Positions 8,773 through 17,714 are shown, counted from the stretch's first letter. The stretch: 64,000 nucleotides of DNA from an uncultured Acinetobacter sp. (GCF_947626835.1 NZ_CANQTS010000005.1:40195-104194); one strand, 5' to 3'. Notes: generated by a model not told the origin, from the sequence alone. Numbers and translations: made by a program.

Positions 8773-9198
8773 CTAATTGTTAAATTTAACTATGTACTTA
8801 TTTAATGCTTCTTTAGTTTCTTTCAATTGCTGCTGCAACAAATGATTGTGATAGATCAGGGAGTTATTCTCACTTAACTTAATTTCATATAGTTCCTGTA
8901 ATTCAGCGAGTTCTTCTTTTAACTCTTGAATTTGCTCTTTTTCAGCTTTTTTTTGCGCTTTTTTATTAGCATTAATATCTTTCTCAGTAGCTTTACCAGT
9001 ACGAATTTGCTCTGCTTCTTTAATCTTGATAAGAAGACTAGCTAATTCAGGACGTTGTTTATTTACAGAACCTCTTTTAAGTCCTGCTTCCAAAGCTACT
9101 GCATCATTATTGATTTTATAAGGTGGCTGTACTATTAAAGTTTTACCATCTATCAGTCTTTGCAATGCTGCTTCAAGTTTTTCTACTGCTTTAGACAT
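8773..9198 (-). CDS. TnpC-like small accessory protein (HTH plus coiled coil)
   Basis: The 141-residue protein has a short helix-turn-helix-like N-terminal half (KINNDAVALEAGLKRGSVNK, about residues 30-50). A long charged coiled coil follows, rich in Lys, Glu, Leu and Gln, from about 75 to the end. Size, layout and position after the recombinases match TnpC of Tn554, which influences insertion efficiency and orientation. The ATG at 9198 has GAGG 9 nt upstream. A TTG at 9213 is possible but less likely. It overlaps the preceding recombinase stop by 8 nt, implying translational coupling. Assignment rests on layout rather than a recognised signature. Confidence 0.6.
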   Translation of the reverse strand: MSKAVEKLEAALQRLIDGKTLIVQPPYKINNDAVALEAGLKRGSVNKQRPELASLLIKIKEAEQIRTGKATEKDINANKKAQKKAEKEQIQELKEELAELQELYEIKLSENNSLIYHNHLLQQQLKETKEALNKYIVKFNN

Positions 9199-11155
9199 TT
9201 TTGACAGCCTCAATCAATGTAATTCGTTTCTCTAGAACCTTATTTATAGATGCAATTTCTACCTTTAATTGGTCATGGAAATAGTTTCCTGACTCATATT
9301 GAGATAATTGTCTTTCCATAGTGCTTTTTACAATTTCAAGTTTCTTAACTGAGGATTGGTCAAACACAGCATTTTCACACGTTACACAGGCTGTGGTATA
9401 AGCAAAGCCTAGGCGATCACAGTTTGTTTCAAGAGTGCAGCCACCAAGAGGGGTTTGTTTATAATGTATTTGACCTGCTCTAACTAATTTTTCAGTATTC
9501 TTTCGATCAGAATTAAAAATTTTTCTTAGACCTTCTTTCTGAGTTTCTAAACCTATACCCCTAGCACCAAATAGCATTTCATCCTGCTCAATGATATTTA
9601 AAAACAGTTCAGTGGTATGTTCGATTCTTTCAGTATGAAACTCTCTAATGAGGTCAGACTCAAAGAGGAAATTCTTGCTATCAACAGCATTGTTTCCATA
9701 GTGCAGAGTCATGTCATAACTAATGTGTTGAAGCTGTTTTTTTAAAGTTGGTATTTTCACTAAACCACTTCTAATGGAATAGACAGTAAGCGATCTTCTG
9801 AATTGATGTGTTTTAAATCGCCACGGTTTTCCAATTTCTATGTCTTCATAGCTCTCCCAATCTTCTAAAGGATTGAAAACATATAATTCATTCAAATCTT
9901 CTTTGGTGAAATTTATGGGATTTAAAAGGCGTTCAACCCAATTATTCATTCCTTGATAAACTTCGGTTACTGGTATGCCATATCTAGGTTGTGGTGTGCC
10001 TGTATTTCCAAATGAAGGAAATAAAGGATAATCCTCTAACTCCAACACTTTTAGGTTTTTATGCTTTCCGTAGCTACCTGAAAAGAACTTTTTAAGTGAA
10101 TAGAACTCTCTATGAATCTCACAAATAACCTTTAAACATTCAATAGCCTTAGAGATTTTGTCACTTGTAATCCATGTAGTACATCTAAGACCTGAAACGG
10201 TTTTCTTGGAAGTAAAACCATTTAAAAGATAGATTTTCTCACCATTATAGGTGGTTGTTGAGTAAGCATTAATTGGAAGGTTCTGCAATTCATTGATACG
10301 CATACCACTAAAGCACATAATCACCATCGCTGCTATAGATTGAAAGCTTGTGAATAATGAATAAGACGATACTTGATTTTCTATTCCAACAGCTTCATGG
10401 AGTGCATCTAATTTATAGTGTGATATTAGCTCTCTATAATCTTCGACATTAAATTTTTCCGAATAAAGCTCCAAGCCAAATTGGCTAATTTGATTAATTT
10501 GAGAATGGTAGTGGTCAATATAATCTAAACTTTTAGTAATAAAATCAGCGTAGATATTTGTAGGGATCAGAGTTGTTTGCTTGGCATCTGACTCCATATT
10601 CTTAACGAATTTTTCTAATTTTTTTATTTCCTTTTCAGTAATACCAAAGTTATCAAAACCATATTTAAGTTTGGTATTATTGATAGCGGTGAACTCTTTA
10701 ACATATTTTGAAGCTGTTGATTTTTTTAGATTACAAAGATATTTCAAAATATCATTCATTGCTTCTTTACATAATCTCAAATTATTGAAATTACAGTTAT
10801 GTTTAAGGCAGATATTGGCTAATTTTTTTAAACGTTGCCCTTGTTTAATCAACACGTTAATTAATCGTGCGGAACTATTCTGCTGAACATCCATTATGAC
10901 AGAATAAAGCACCAGTTTGATCTGTTCGATTAAGATTTTAGCATTCTCTGAGTCATTATCTAGTTGGAATATAACTCTTGAAGAAGATTGCTTTTTATAA
11001 GCGTAACAAAGCAAATCCCACTCAGCATCTTTATATCTAGACAGAGGATTTCCTTCACCATCAAATGAAATGATAAAGTCAGGTTGAGGTAATGAATCAA
11101 AATTACAGTCATTTACCTCTGTTAAAAGGTGATTATTAAATTGCTGTTCAATCAT
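9191..11155 (-). CDS. Tyrosine recombinase 3 of the trio, with C-terminal cysteine cluster
   Basis: This 654-residue site-specific recombinase has all the catalytic positions I can check: Arg286 in FSGMRINEL, His450 and Arg453 in THQFRR, His477 in QHISYD, and the nucleophile Tyr486 in TLHYG (nine residues after His477). After the catalytic domain comes a cysteine cluster, Cys573, Cys579, Cys590 and Cys593, that could bind zinc. The length resembles TnpB of Tn554 (about 630 aa). It begins 2 nt after the stop of recombinase 2. It is a probable DNA strand-exchange subunit acting with the other two. Confidence 0.85.
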   Translation of the reverse strand: MIEQQFNNHLLTEVNDCNFDSLPQPDFIISFDGEGNPLSRYKDAEWDLLCYAYKKQSSSRVIFQLDNDSENAKILIEQIKLVLYSVIMDVQQNSSARLINVLIKQGQRLKKLANICLKHNCNFNNLRLCKEAMNDILKYLCNLKKSTASKYVKEFTAINNTKLKYGFDNFGITEKEIKKLEKFVKNMESDAKQTTLIPTNIYADFITKSLDYIDHYHSQINQISQFGLELYSEKFNVEDYRELISHYKLDALHEAVGIENQVSSYSLFTSFQSIAAMVIMCFSGMRINELQNLPINAYSTTTYNGEKIYLLNGFTSKKTVSGLRCTTWITSDKISKAIECLKVICEIHREFYSLKKFFSGSYGKHKNLKVLELEDYPLFPSFGNTGTPQPRYGIPVTEVYQGMNNWVERLLNPINFTKEDLNELYVFNPLEDWESYEDIEIGKPWRFKTHQFRRSLTVYSIRSGLVKIPTLKKQLQHISYDMTLHYGNNAVDSKNFLFESDLIREFHTERIEHTTELFLNIIEQDEMLFGARGIGLETQKEGLRKIFNSDRKNTEKLVRAGQIHYKQTPLGGCTLETNCDRLGFAYTTACVTCENAVFDQSSVKKLEIVKSTMERQLSQYESGNYFHDQLKVEIASINKVLEKRITLIEAVKNV

Positions 11156-11157
11156 TA

Positions 11158-13146
11158 TTAATCCATTAATTCAGTTATCAAGTCTATTTGTTGTTGCCAG
11201 TATTCAGCATAGTTTCCATTTTCAATATCTCTTTCCACTGCTTTAATAATTTCAGCAGTTTCAGGATAAGCAGCCACCGCTTGTTCCAAAATTTCATCAA
11301 TTCTGTGCCTGATATACAGAACTTCATCTTCTTTATTTCTATTGATAGATAAGAAAGTCATTTCTTTAAGAGAAAGTAATTTCTTAATATCTATAGCATC
11401 TGTGTGTAAAACATATTTGTCACAGAAAAGGCATGATGCAGGATTACTACAATTTGGCTGACTAATGTTCTGAAATCCAGCATCCAACTGAGGTTGTTGG
11501 GCACTACTACATTGGCCTATAGGAGTGGTAACATTTTCTTCAATTTGGCCAATTTGAATTTTTACAGGAACAGGCTTCTCACTAACTCTATTTCTTTGGA
11601 ATGAAGCTTTATAAACAGCATTAAAATACTCGTTCATTTGACCATAGAATTGTTCAGGAGTAGCTTCTGAGTAGGCTTTTTCAGTTGTCTTAGGGGTATT
11701 ACCTGCTTTTTCAGCAATTACCACAGAACTGCCTGATTTCTGATGGTAATAGTTAGTGATACTTGCCCTTGCTATAGATGCAGGTATGTAATCAATACTA
11801 GGAAATTTTGATTTAAGCCAATTCTTATATGCACCTGAATAATGTTCAAGTTTATAAGGTGCAACTAATCTAGTAATTTGATCTTCAGATTTTCTTTCTA
11901 CCTCATTAATTGAAAATAAAAGCGTTTTTTCTTCAAATAAAGGATCAAGAGGAAGGTTGTTAAGAACCCATTCCCGAAATTCTATGAACTCCTTAGCGAT
12001 CTTCTTAAAAGAAGCTGTGAAACTCACAGGAACTAATTTTTTGTTTGCTCTATTCTTAATTAAATATGTGCGTATTGTTTTATTGGTCGCTATTAGGTTG
12101 TCAAAGCTATCGATCAGCAATTGAGTAACTAAAGATGGATTTATCGCACTATCGCAGAATATACACGCTACAAAAGCATTTACCGCTTTATTGATTAGCC
12201 TGATCCTAAATAGGTTAAAAGGTTTATTTCGCTCTTCATAAGTCGCCTTGTATTTCTCATAAATTAGTATAAGCCTTTCATCTTTTAGGTTTTTTTTGAT
12301 TGCCACATATCGAGCTTTAGCTTTTTCGTAATCTAGAAACTCACCGTTCTCACCAATGAAAATATCATAATATTCACTGGTTCTATTGGTATGTGACTCA
12401 ATACAATGAACACCAAGTTTCTTGCTTTCAATTATTAATGGGAAAACTTTATCACCCATTAAAAAGGTCTTAATGTTTCTAAAAATTAAAAGGTTAACGT
12501 TGGAATATGCTTTAAGTTCATTTTGACCTACTGGTTTTCTATGATTGTTTTGTTGCAATGGAGCTTGCCAAGCAACTTTTTTGACATTGAGAGGTTCAAG
12601 ATCAATATTAAAACCAATGAAATTAGCAAGAAGGGCTTGTTTCATATAAAAAGTATTGCCTACAGTTTCATCTTTTAACGCCTTTTGAAACTCAAGGTAT
12701 AAATATTCTGAGTATTTTTTATATGCATTAAGTTGCGAGTTTTTATCAGACCAATCTTGTTCTATTCCTAATGAATCTAATTCTTGTAATATCCGAACTA
12801 ATAAGTGAATATCGCCTTTTATTGTTGAATAGGAATCCCCAATCACAATATTACGAGCTATATAGCGTCTAATTGTGTTAAGGGTGGTGCTATCTCTTAA
12901 TGTACCCCTTACAGGTGATACGATATGTCTAATGCGATTAGGAGCTTTTTTAGTCGCAGCTACCCAATCCTTGAAACATATCTTAGCCAAGTCGATTTTT
13001 GAAGTTTGATTCACAATATTAAGTGTGAGGATCATGTTTTGAAGAGGTACATTTTCTGATTTCAGGAATTCTTCTGGAGTCACATATACCAAATCACGTT
13101 CCTGATGGAACGATACAATATTATTCAACTTAAATTCCCCCCTCAT
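11158..13146 (-). CDS. Tyrosine recombinase 2 of the trio, catalytically degenerate
   Basis: This 662-residue protein has the overall recombinase fold signature in its C-terminal half. Compared with the R..HxxR..H..Y pattern it keeps Arg460 (SIARAS) and a tyrosine, Tyr492 (TTEKAY). It has Asn336 where the first Arg is expected (DSAINPSL), Ser457 for the first His and Asn483 for the second His (AGNTPKTT). A cysteine-rich tail follows (Cys546, Cys566, Cys572, Cys575). It overlaps the end of recombinase 1 by 17 nt. It may be a structural or regulatory partner rather than an active enzyme. My alignment is by eye. Confidence 0.8.
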   Translation of the reverse strand: MRGEFKLNNIVSFHQERDLVYVTPEEFLKSENVPLQNMILTLNIVNQTSKIDLAKICFKDWVAATKKAPNRIRHIVSPVRGTLRDSTTLNTIRRYIARNIVIGDSYSTIKGDIHLLVRILQELDSLGIEQDWSDKNSQLNAYKKYSEYLYLEFQKALKDETVGNTFYMKQALLANFIGFNIDLEPLNVKKVAWQAPLQQNNHRKPVGQNELKAYSNVNLLIFRNIKTFLMGDKVFPLIIESKKLGVHCIESHTNRTSEYYDIFIGENGEFLDYEKAKARYVAIKKNLKDERLILIYEKYKATYEERNKPFNLFRIRLINKAVNAFVACIFCDSAINPSLVTQLLIDSFDNLIATNKTIRTYLIKNRANKKLVPVSFTASFKKIAKEFIEFREWVLNNLPLDPLFEEKTLLFSINEVERKSEDQITRLVAPYKLEHYSGAYKNWLKSKFPSIDYIPASIARASITNYYHQKSGSSVVIAEKAGNTPKTTEKAYSEATPEQFYGQMNEYFNAVYKASFQRNRVSEKPVPVKIQIGQIEENVTTPIGQCSSAQQPQLDAGFQNISQPNCSNPASCLFCDKYVLHTDAIDIKKLLSLKEMTFLSINRNKEDEVLYIRHRIDEILEQAVAAYPETAEIIKAVERDIENGNYAEYWQQQIDLITELMD

Positions 13147-14500
13147 TGCTGAGGTCTATATCTTCATACAACATATTTTCAAATGCTTGATTGGTATCTA
13201 GGCTTAGTTCTTCATACCCTGCGTACTGCATGTATAAGTGAGTAGTTTCAACATCTTTATGACCCATGCGCTGCTTGAGATAGAGCATTGCTTGGTCAGG
13301 CGCACAATTATGTTTAAGCAAGTTACGAAGCATATTTAGGCCAAATGTCGCTCTAAAGTCATGGAATGAGAAATGTCTAATTTCTTCATTATTGATCTTC
13401 ATTTCATTTTGAAGTTTTCTCAGCAGCTCACGTACAGCACCACCTGTTTGCAGAGAATATTTCTTGTCCAAAGACTCATCATTTTTTCTTAGAACTTTCT
13501 CTGCTCTAGATGTATAGAAAGGATTTCCATATCTACTTAAAAAGACATAATTTGAAGCCGATACCCCATAAAAACTCAGTTCAGCTCTTGCCATCCATTC
13601 CTCTGAATGAACGTAATTCCATAAGTTTTCAACAACACGCACAGGTATTCGTAATGTGTATTTAGCCCCATCTTTGGTGTCAATTGTTCCACCAACGCTT
13701 ATGGAGTAGGTATTGTCGTTTGAATTGATCTTACTGTTTCTTTTAAGGTCTAAGATATGTTGTTTTTTAAGCGTACATACTGTTTGAAGTCTAGCACCAG
13801 TATGAAGAGCGAAAGAACACATTAAGTACAGTTCAATTGGAGCTTTCTTTAGATATTTATCAAGAATTTTTTGTTCAGCAACAGTCAAAGGGTGAAGACG
13901 ACCACCATCAACAATTTCGTCAGAAGTAACAGTTCTACTTTTTACTTTAATTGCTAAATTTGTTGTTTCAACTTCTCTAGTCTGCCGATCACCAAATTGG
14001 CTCTTTTGGGTAATGCGTGTAAGTAAGGTTTTATAAGCACGACCTTTTATTTGATCGCTGAATAGCTTGTATTCGATGCAGAATTTATAAAGTTTAATAA
14101 CATTTCTCATTGACTCACTGGCATAAGTGTCTGAGTAAGTACCACTATCTATTTGATCATTCAAATATTTAAAGTACAAAAATGTAGGACGTTTTTCTTC
14201 TTCAAATGGAAAAACTTCAAAATCTAAAGAATTTTCTTCTAAAAAACGCAAGTAGTTTAAAAGATGGTATGCACGACTAATGATAGTTGTTGGGTCTTTG
14301 GTTTCGGTAATTAGTAGTTCTTGAAAATAGATTGATGCTATCTGCCATGTTTCTCCATTGCTTTTAAGAAGTGTTGGGAATTTCTCAGCTTTGAAATTAT
14401 CGACAATATAGAAGGATGCTGTTTCAGGGTTATAACGTTGAGGTCGGAAATCTTTAATGAACTTAATGTCTGCTTTTGATATTTGAAAACTGGACTGCAT
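13130..14500 (-). CDS. Tyrosine recombinase 1 of the trio
   Basis: This 456-residue phage-integrase-family protein has an N-terminal SAM-like region (about 55-170) and a C-terminal catalytic domain. All checked catalytic residues are present: Arg237 in TGARLQT, His380 and Arg383 in HDFRATF, His414 in MGHKDVETT, and the nucleophile Tyr423 in HLYMQY. It is the first gene of the element operon, starting about 95 bp inside the right inverted repeat. The ATG start fits; the promoter must therefore lie in the AT-rich right end among the repeats, which could allow self-regulation. Confidence 0.88.
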   Translation of the reverse strand: MQSSFQISKADIKFIKDFRPQRYNPETASFYIVDNFKAEKFPTLLKSNGETWQIASIYFQELLITETKDPTTIISRAYHLLNYLRFLEENSLDFEVFPFEEEKRPTFLYFKYLNDQIDSGTYSDTYASESMRNVIKLYKFCIEYKLFSDQIKGRAYKTLLTRITQKSQFGDRQTREVETTNLAIKVKSRTVTSDEIVDGGRLHPLTVAEQKILDKYLKKAPIELYLMCSFALHTGARLQTVCTLKKQHILDLKRNSKINSNDNTYSISVGGTIDTKDGAKYTLRIPVRVVENLWNYVHSEEWMARAELSFYGVSASNYVFLSRYGNPFYTSRAEKVLRKNDESLDKKYSLQTGGAVRELLRKLQNEMKINNEEIRHFSFHDFRATFGLNMLRNLLKHNCAPDQAMLYLKQRMGHKDVETTHLYMQYAGYEELSLDTNQAFENMLYEDIDLSNEGGI

Positions 14501-14550
14501 TACACAAATGCCCCATTTAACTGTCTAAGTCTATTATATATTTCAATCCT

Positions 14551-14591
14551 TAAAAATTCTATATTTTATTTTATATTTTTGGTGTTATGTG
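14551..14591 (-). repeat. Second, internal copy of the right-end sequence
   Basis: Read on the minus strand, CACATAACACCAAAAATATAAAA (about 14591-14569) repeats the terminal CACACAACACCAATAATATAAAA placed about 26 bp further out. So the right end carries two tandem end-like sites. The adjoining TAAAAATTCTATAT also matches the left-end motif. Confidence 0.65.
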
Positions 14592-14594
14592 GTT

Positions 14595-14617
14595 TTTTAT
14601 ATTATTGGTGTTGTGTG
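14595..14617 (-). repeat. Right terminal inverted repeat of the element
   Basis: Minus strand CACACAACACCAA followed by TAATATAAAA. It pairs with the left end at 19 of 23 positions. The stomatin reading frame enters it from 14618 and stops at 14602. Confidence 0.75.
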
Positions 14618-15087
14618 AAGGTAATGCCCCAATCAGAAATATCATCGGAAATGGCGGCTTTCAGTTTGGCTTTAATATGATCACGCGAAGACAGGGCATC
14701 ATCGAGGTCCATTTCACCAACAATGGAACGCAGTGACGTTTGCACCATGTTTTGAATCGCCCATGAATAGTTTTCAATCCCATACACGGCTTTTTCAGGT
14801 GTGGTTAAATTAATATATGCCACGGCATTCATCAGCAATACCGCGTTATCACGGGTAATCACTTCTTGGGATGGAATATCTAACACAATATCTTTGGTGG
14901 TGACTTTATACGCCACTTCATCTACATAAGGAATGACAAAGTTTAAGCCTGGTTGCAAGGTGGTGTGGTATTTACCTAGGCGCTGAACAATCCATTTATA
15001 ACCTTGCGGTACAATACGTACCCCTTTAAAAATGGTAATGGCGACAAAAGCCAATAAAATAAAAACAATAATGGTGCTAATCGGCAT
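14602..15087 (-). pseudogene. N-terminal fragment of the stomatin/SPFH-domain gene
   Basis: The 161-residue ORF starts with a TM helix (about 3-20, TIIVFILLAFVAITIF) and carries the first part of the SPFH/band-7 domain (RIVPQGYKWIVQRLGKY, DIPSQEVITRDNAV, VGEMDLDDALSSRD). The native sequence ends at DISDWGIT; the last few codons and the stop are supplied by the element. The C-terminal half is at 6583-6970. It is coupled to nfeD, 5 bp upstream. The truncated protein keeps its membrane anchor, so a stable but non-functional product is possible. Confidence 0.93.
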
Positions 15088-15092
15088 GTTAT

Positions 15093-15560
15093 TTAATCTC
15101 GTTGTGGTGTGTTATGGGGTTCAACCAACAGGTCGTTGCCTAAAATATCGATGACGCGAACCCGCTCACCGACTGTAACTGGATGTATGCTGCGGCATTG
15201 CCATTCATCGGCACCTAATACAGGCACAGAAAAACGCACTTTGATGTGCTCGTGGCTTAAATGCGTTTCGATCACCATGCCCACTTGACCAATGGTGGCT
15301 TCGCGCGATAAGCCGGCTTTGGTTTTGTCAATGGACAAAGGTTTGATCCATCTAAACCATGCAAAAGTGGCGCTGACTGAAAAGATCATCCATAAAATCA
15401 CTTGTAAGCTTGGGCTTAAACTGGGCACTAACCAATAAATCAAGCTGACCAAAATGGCCGCCACACCAAACCAAAGGGCGGCAAAAGAGGGCAAAATCAG
15501 TTCGGCTAAAATGAGTAAAATACCCAAGGCAAACCAATGCCAAGGCTCAAGGATTAACAT
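15093..15560 (-). CDS. NfeD family membrane protein
   Basis: This short NfeD-type protein (155 aa) normally pairs with a stomatin partner encoded next to it. Two or three hydrophobic helices (about 8-48 and 52-72) are followed by a soluble C-terminal OB-like domain (GLSREATIGQVGMVIETH onward). The serine-protease half found in long NfeD proteins is absent, as is usual for this subfamily. The stomatin gene begins 5 bp downstream but is broken by the element, so this protein has lost its immediate partner. Confidence 0.88.
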   Translation of the reverse strand: MLILEPWHWFALGILLILAELILPSFAALWFGVAAILVSLIYWLVPSLSPSLQVILWMIFSVSATFAWFRWIKPLSIDKTKAGLSREATIGQVGMVIETHLSHEHIKVRFSVPVLGADEWQCRSIHPVTVGERVRVIDILGNDLLVEPHNTPQRD

Positions 15561-15635
15561 GTGTATCTCCTACATTGGAGGAAGGTTTGACTGTAGCATA
15601 GGCATACATTTGCTCAAAATTTAACGTGTATTTAA

Positions 15636-15662
15636 AACAAAAAAAGCTCCACGAGGAGCTTT
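15636..15662 (-). terminator. Terminator after the acyltransferase gene
   Basis: The stem AAAGCTCC/GGAGCTTT with a 4-nt loop is followed on the minus strand by a run of seven T residues. It ends the transcript of the gene at 15680-16291. Confidence 0.88.
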
Positions 15663-15679
15663 GATTGCAGGGTAATACC

Positions 15680-16291
15680 TTAGTGCTTTTGTAAGGGTTT
15701 CGCCAAGCGTCGAGGATGCTTGGCAGAAATTTTACCTTCATATAAGGCTAAAATTTTTTCTAAATCAGCCTCATAATCACCAGTTGGGCAAAATGTACCT
15801 AAGCAATAAATGGTTTTATGGGCATAGTCCATGGCAAACATCACAATTGGCACTTGAGCGCCTAGGGCAATATGATAAAAGCCGCGTTTAAAGTCTGTGG
15901 CATTATGTCTGGTACCTTCTGGGGTCATACCCACCCAAATTTGCTCGCGTTTTTGAATTTCTGCAATGATTTGCTGGGTTAAACCTTGTGCGGCATGGCG
16001 TTGGACAGGAATAACATCCAGCCAATTGAGCAAGGGCTTCAGTGGGGTATTAAAGAGGCTTGCTTTGGCAAAGATCTGAATTTTTAAATCCATCGCCACC
16101 ACAAAATTAAAGCCATACCAACCATCAAGGTTAGAGGTATGTGGCAGAACAATGGCAACTGCTTTGGCAAGGTTGGGAAATTCTCCTTTAAACTGCCAGC
16201 CTTGGGCTAAATACAATTGCTTAAAAAACTTTTGACTGAAATTGCCAGCACGTCTTGGCACTAAATCAGGCAAAACAGGCAATCTGGACAT
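15680..16291 (-). CDS. Lysophospholipid acyltransferase family protein (PlsC-like)
   Basis: This 203-residue protein carries the two acyltransferase signatures: an HX4D motif (HTSNLD, about residues 51-56) and an EGTR motif (TPEGTRHN, about 119-126). Proteins of this family transfer acyl groups to lysophospholipids or related acceptors at the inner membrane. The specific acceptor cannot be told. It is shorter than classical PlsC (about 240 aa) and lacks an obvious N-terminal TM helix. It has its own terminator and is divergent from the MFS gene. Confidence 0.82.
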   Translation of the reverse strand: MSRLPVLPDLVPRRAGNFSQKFFKQLYLAQGWQFKGEFPNLAKAVAIVLPHTSNLDGWYGFNFVVAMDLKIQIFAKASLFNTPLKPLLNWLDVIPVQRHAAQGLTQQIIAEIQKREQIWVGMTPEGTRHNATDFKRGFYHIALGAQVPIVMFAMDYAHKTIYCLGTFCPTGDYEADLEKILALYEGKISAKHPRRLAKPLQKH

Positions 16292-16394
16292 GCAAAATCC
16301 TTGCTTGATTTACAACCTTTATATTTTAGGCTTTTCAGCTAAAAAATATAGCGGCAAAATGTGCCTTTGCATCTGATGCCTAGTTTTTAAGCGT

Positions 16395-17605
16395 ATGCCA
16401 TCTATTTATGTGTTGTTGTTTTCATTGTATTGGGCACAAGGTTTGCCGGTGGGGTTTATGACGCATGCTTTACCGGTGATTTTACGGCACGAAGGGCTGT
16501 CGCTTGCACACATTGGTGGCTTTGGACTATTGATGCTGCCATGGTCAATCAAAGTACTGTGGGCGCCTGTGATGGATCGCGTGGGGCAGTACCGACAGTG
16601 GATTATAGGCTTACAACTGTTGATGTGTGTCAGCCTGATGATTTTGGCTTATATTCCTATTGATCAGTTGCAACACCGCCATGTGTTAATGATATTTTTT
16701 GTGGTGTTGTTTGTGATGAATATGGCCGCTGCCAGTCAAGATATTGCCACCGATGGCTTGGCGGTGCGTAGCCTAAATCATCAGCAACAACATTGGGGCA
16801 ATAGCGTACAAGTGATTGGCTCACGGCTTGGTTTTATTGTGGGTGGTGGTACACTGCTATGGCTAATTGATGTATGGCAGTGGCACAGTGTCATTTTAGG
16901 CTTAGCGCTATTGGTTGCGCTCAACACCCTGCCAATCCTGTTTCAGCAACAGTCTTCTTTACATGCCAGTCAGCCAAAAAGCCGATCACGTTTTGATGTC
17001 AAAGCCTATTTGTGTGATCTAAAAATTCGCCCTGAACTATGGGCGTGGATTGGGGTGTTGCTCAGTTTTAAACTGGTCGATGGGCTAAGCGGTGCCATCA
17101 TTAAAGCCTTGTTGGTGGATGTAGGGCTAAGCCTACAACAGATTGGTTTATATATTAGTGGGCTTGGGGCCGTGGCCGCTTTGCTTGGTGCGGCTTTAGG
17201 TGGGTTGTTACTTAAATATTACTCGCGTCCTAGAGCGTTGTGTATTTTATCATGGCTAAAATTAAGCACCTTGTTGGGCTATGTAGGGCTGGCCTATGCA
17301 CTTGAGCAACAATACCGCATGGCGCCGTGGTTGATTTATAGCTTACATGCCCTAGAAGATTTACTGGCCAGTATGTTATTGGTGGTGATGCTTAGCTTGA
17401 TTATGCATTACAGTCGCCCAGCATGGGCAGCTACAGATTTACCCTACAAGTGTCGATCATGGCGACGCTAAGCGGTGTGTTGTATGTGCTCAGCGGCATT
17501 GTGGCAGATGCATTGGGTTATATAGATTATTTTATGCTCTTACTTGGTTTGGGAGTGCTTAGTCTTTATCCAATTTATCGCTGGAAGAAATATTATAGCG
17601 CTTAA
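16395..17605 (+). pseudogene. MFS transporter (AmpG/RhtX-like) with a single-base frameshift
   Basis: Residues 1 to about 349 (16395-17440) read as a clean MFS permease: YWAQGLPVGFMTHALP, an MFS loop (WSIKVLWAPVMDR) and paired TM helices. The frame then ends at a stop at 17471. The missing last helices (VSIMATLSGVLYVLSGIVAD, GYIDYFMLLLGLGVL) continue in the +1 frame to 17605. Adding one T to the TTT at 17438-17440 would restore Asp-Phe-Thr and an unbroken protein of about 403 residues. It resembles AmpG-like permeases and the RhtX/FptX siderophore-uptake transporters. It may be a true pseudogene, a slippage-regulated gene, or a sequence error. Confidence 0.85.
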
Positions 17606-17714
17606 AAATTAATCTAAAGCATTAGAATATAGATAAAAATTAAAAATTAATCCTTTTTGTTGTTTGTCACTTAACTGTAATATTTGCGCTTCTTTGATGT
17701 TTAGGAATCTTCGC

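Larger units (their letters stand above)
6974..14617 (-). mobile_element. Recombinase-trio element (Tn554-like or RIT-like plan) inserted in the stomatin gene
   Basis: An AT-rich segment of about 7.6 kb splits the stomatin gene. All five genes point the same way (minus strand): three tyrosine recombinases (456, 662 and 654 aa), a small TnpC-like protein, and one cargo gene ending at a terminator near the left end. The ends are imperfect 23-bp inverted repeats beginning CACAC. Visible base composition is clearly more AT-rich than the flanking genes, suggesting transfer from another host. Tn554 (tnpA, tnpB, tnpC) and recombinase-in-trio elements are the closest plans I know. I see no target-site duplication, which fits conservative tyrosine-recombinase insertion. 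Confidence 0.9.

Noticed and set aside
6974..14617. Gamma-mobile-trio (GMT) island
   Set aside because: GMT systems are also three-gene units with a recombinase, but here three separate tyrosine recombinases plus a TnpC-like protein are seen, which fits Tn554/RIT-type elements better.
6974..14617. Target-site duplication flanking the element
   Set aside because: No matching direct repeat of 4 bp or more was found across the two junctions; this is expected for tyrosine recombinases.
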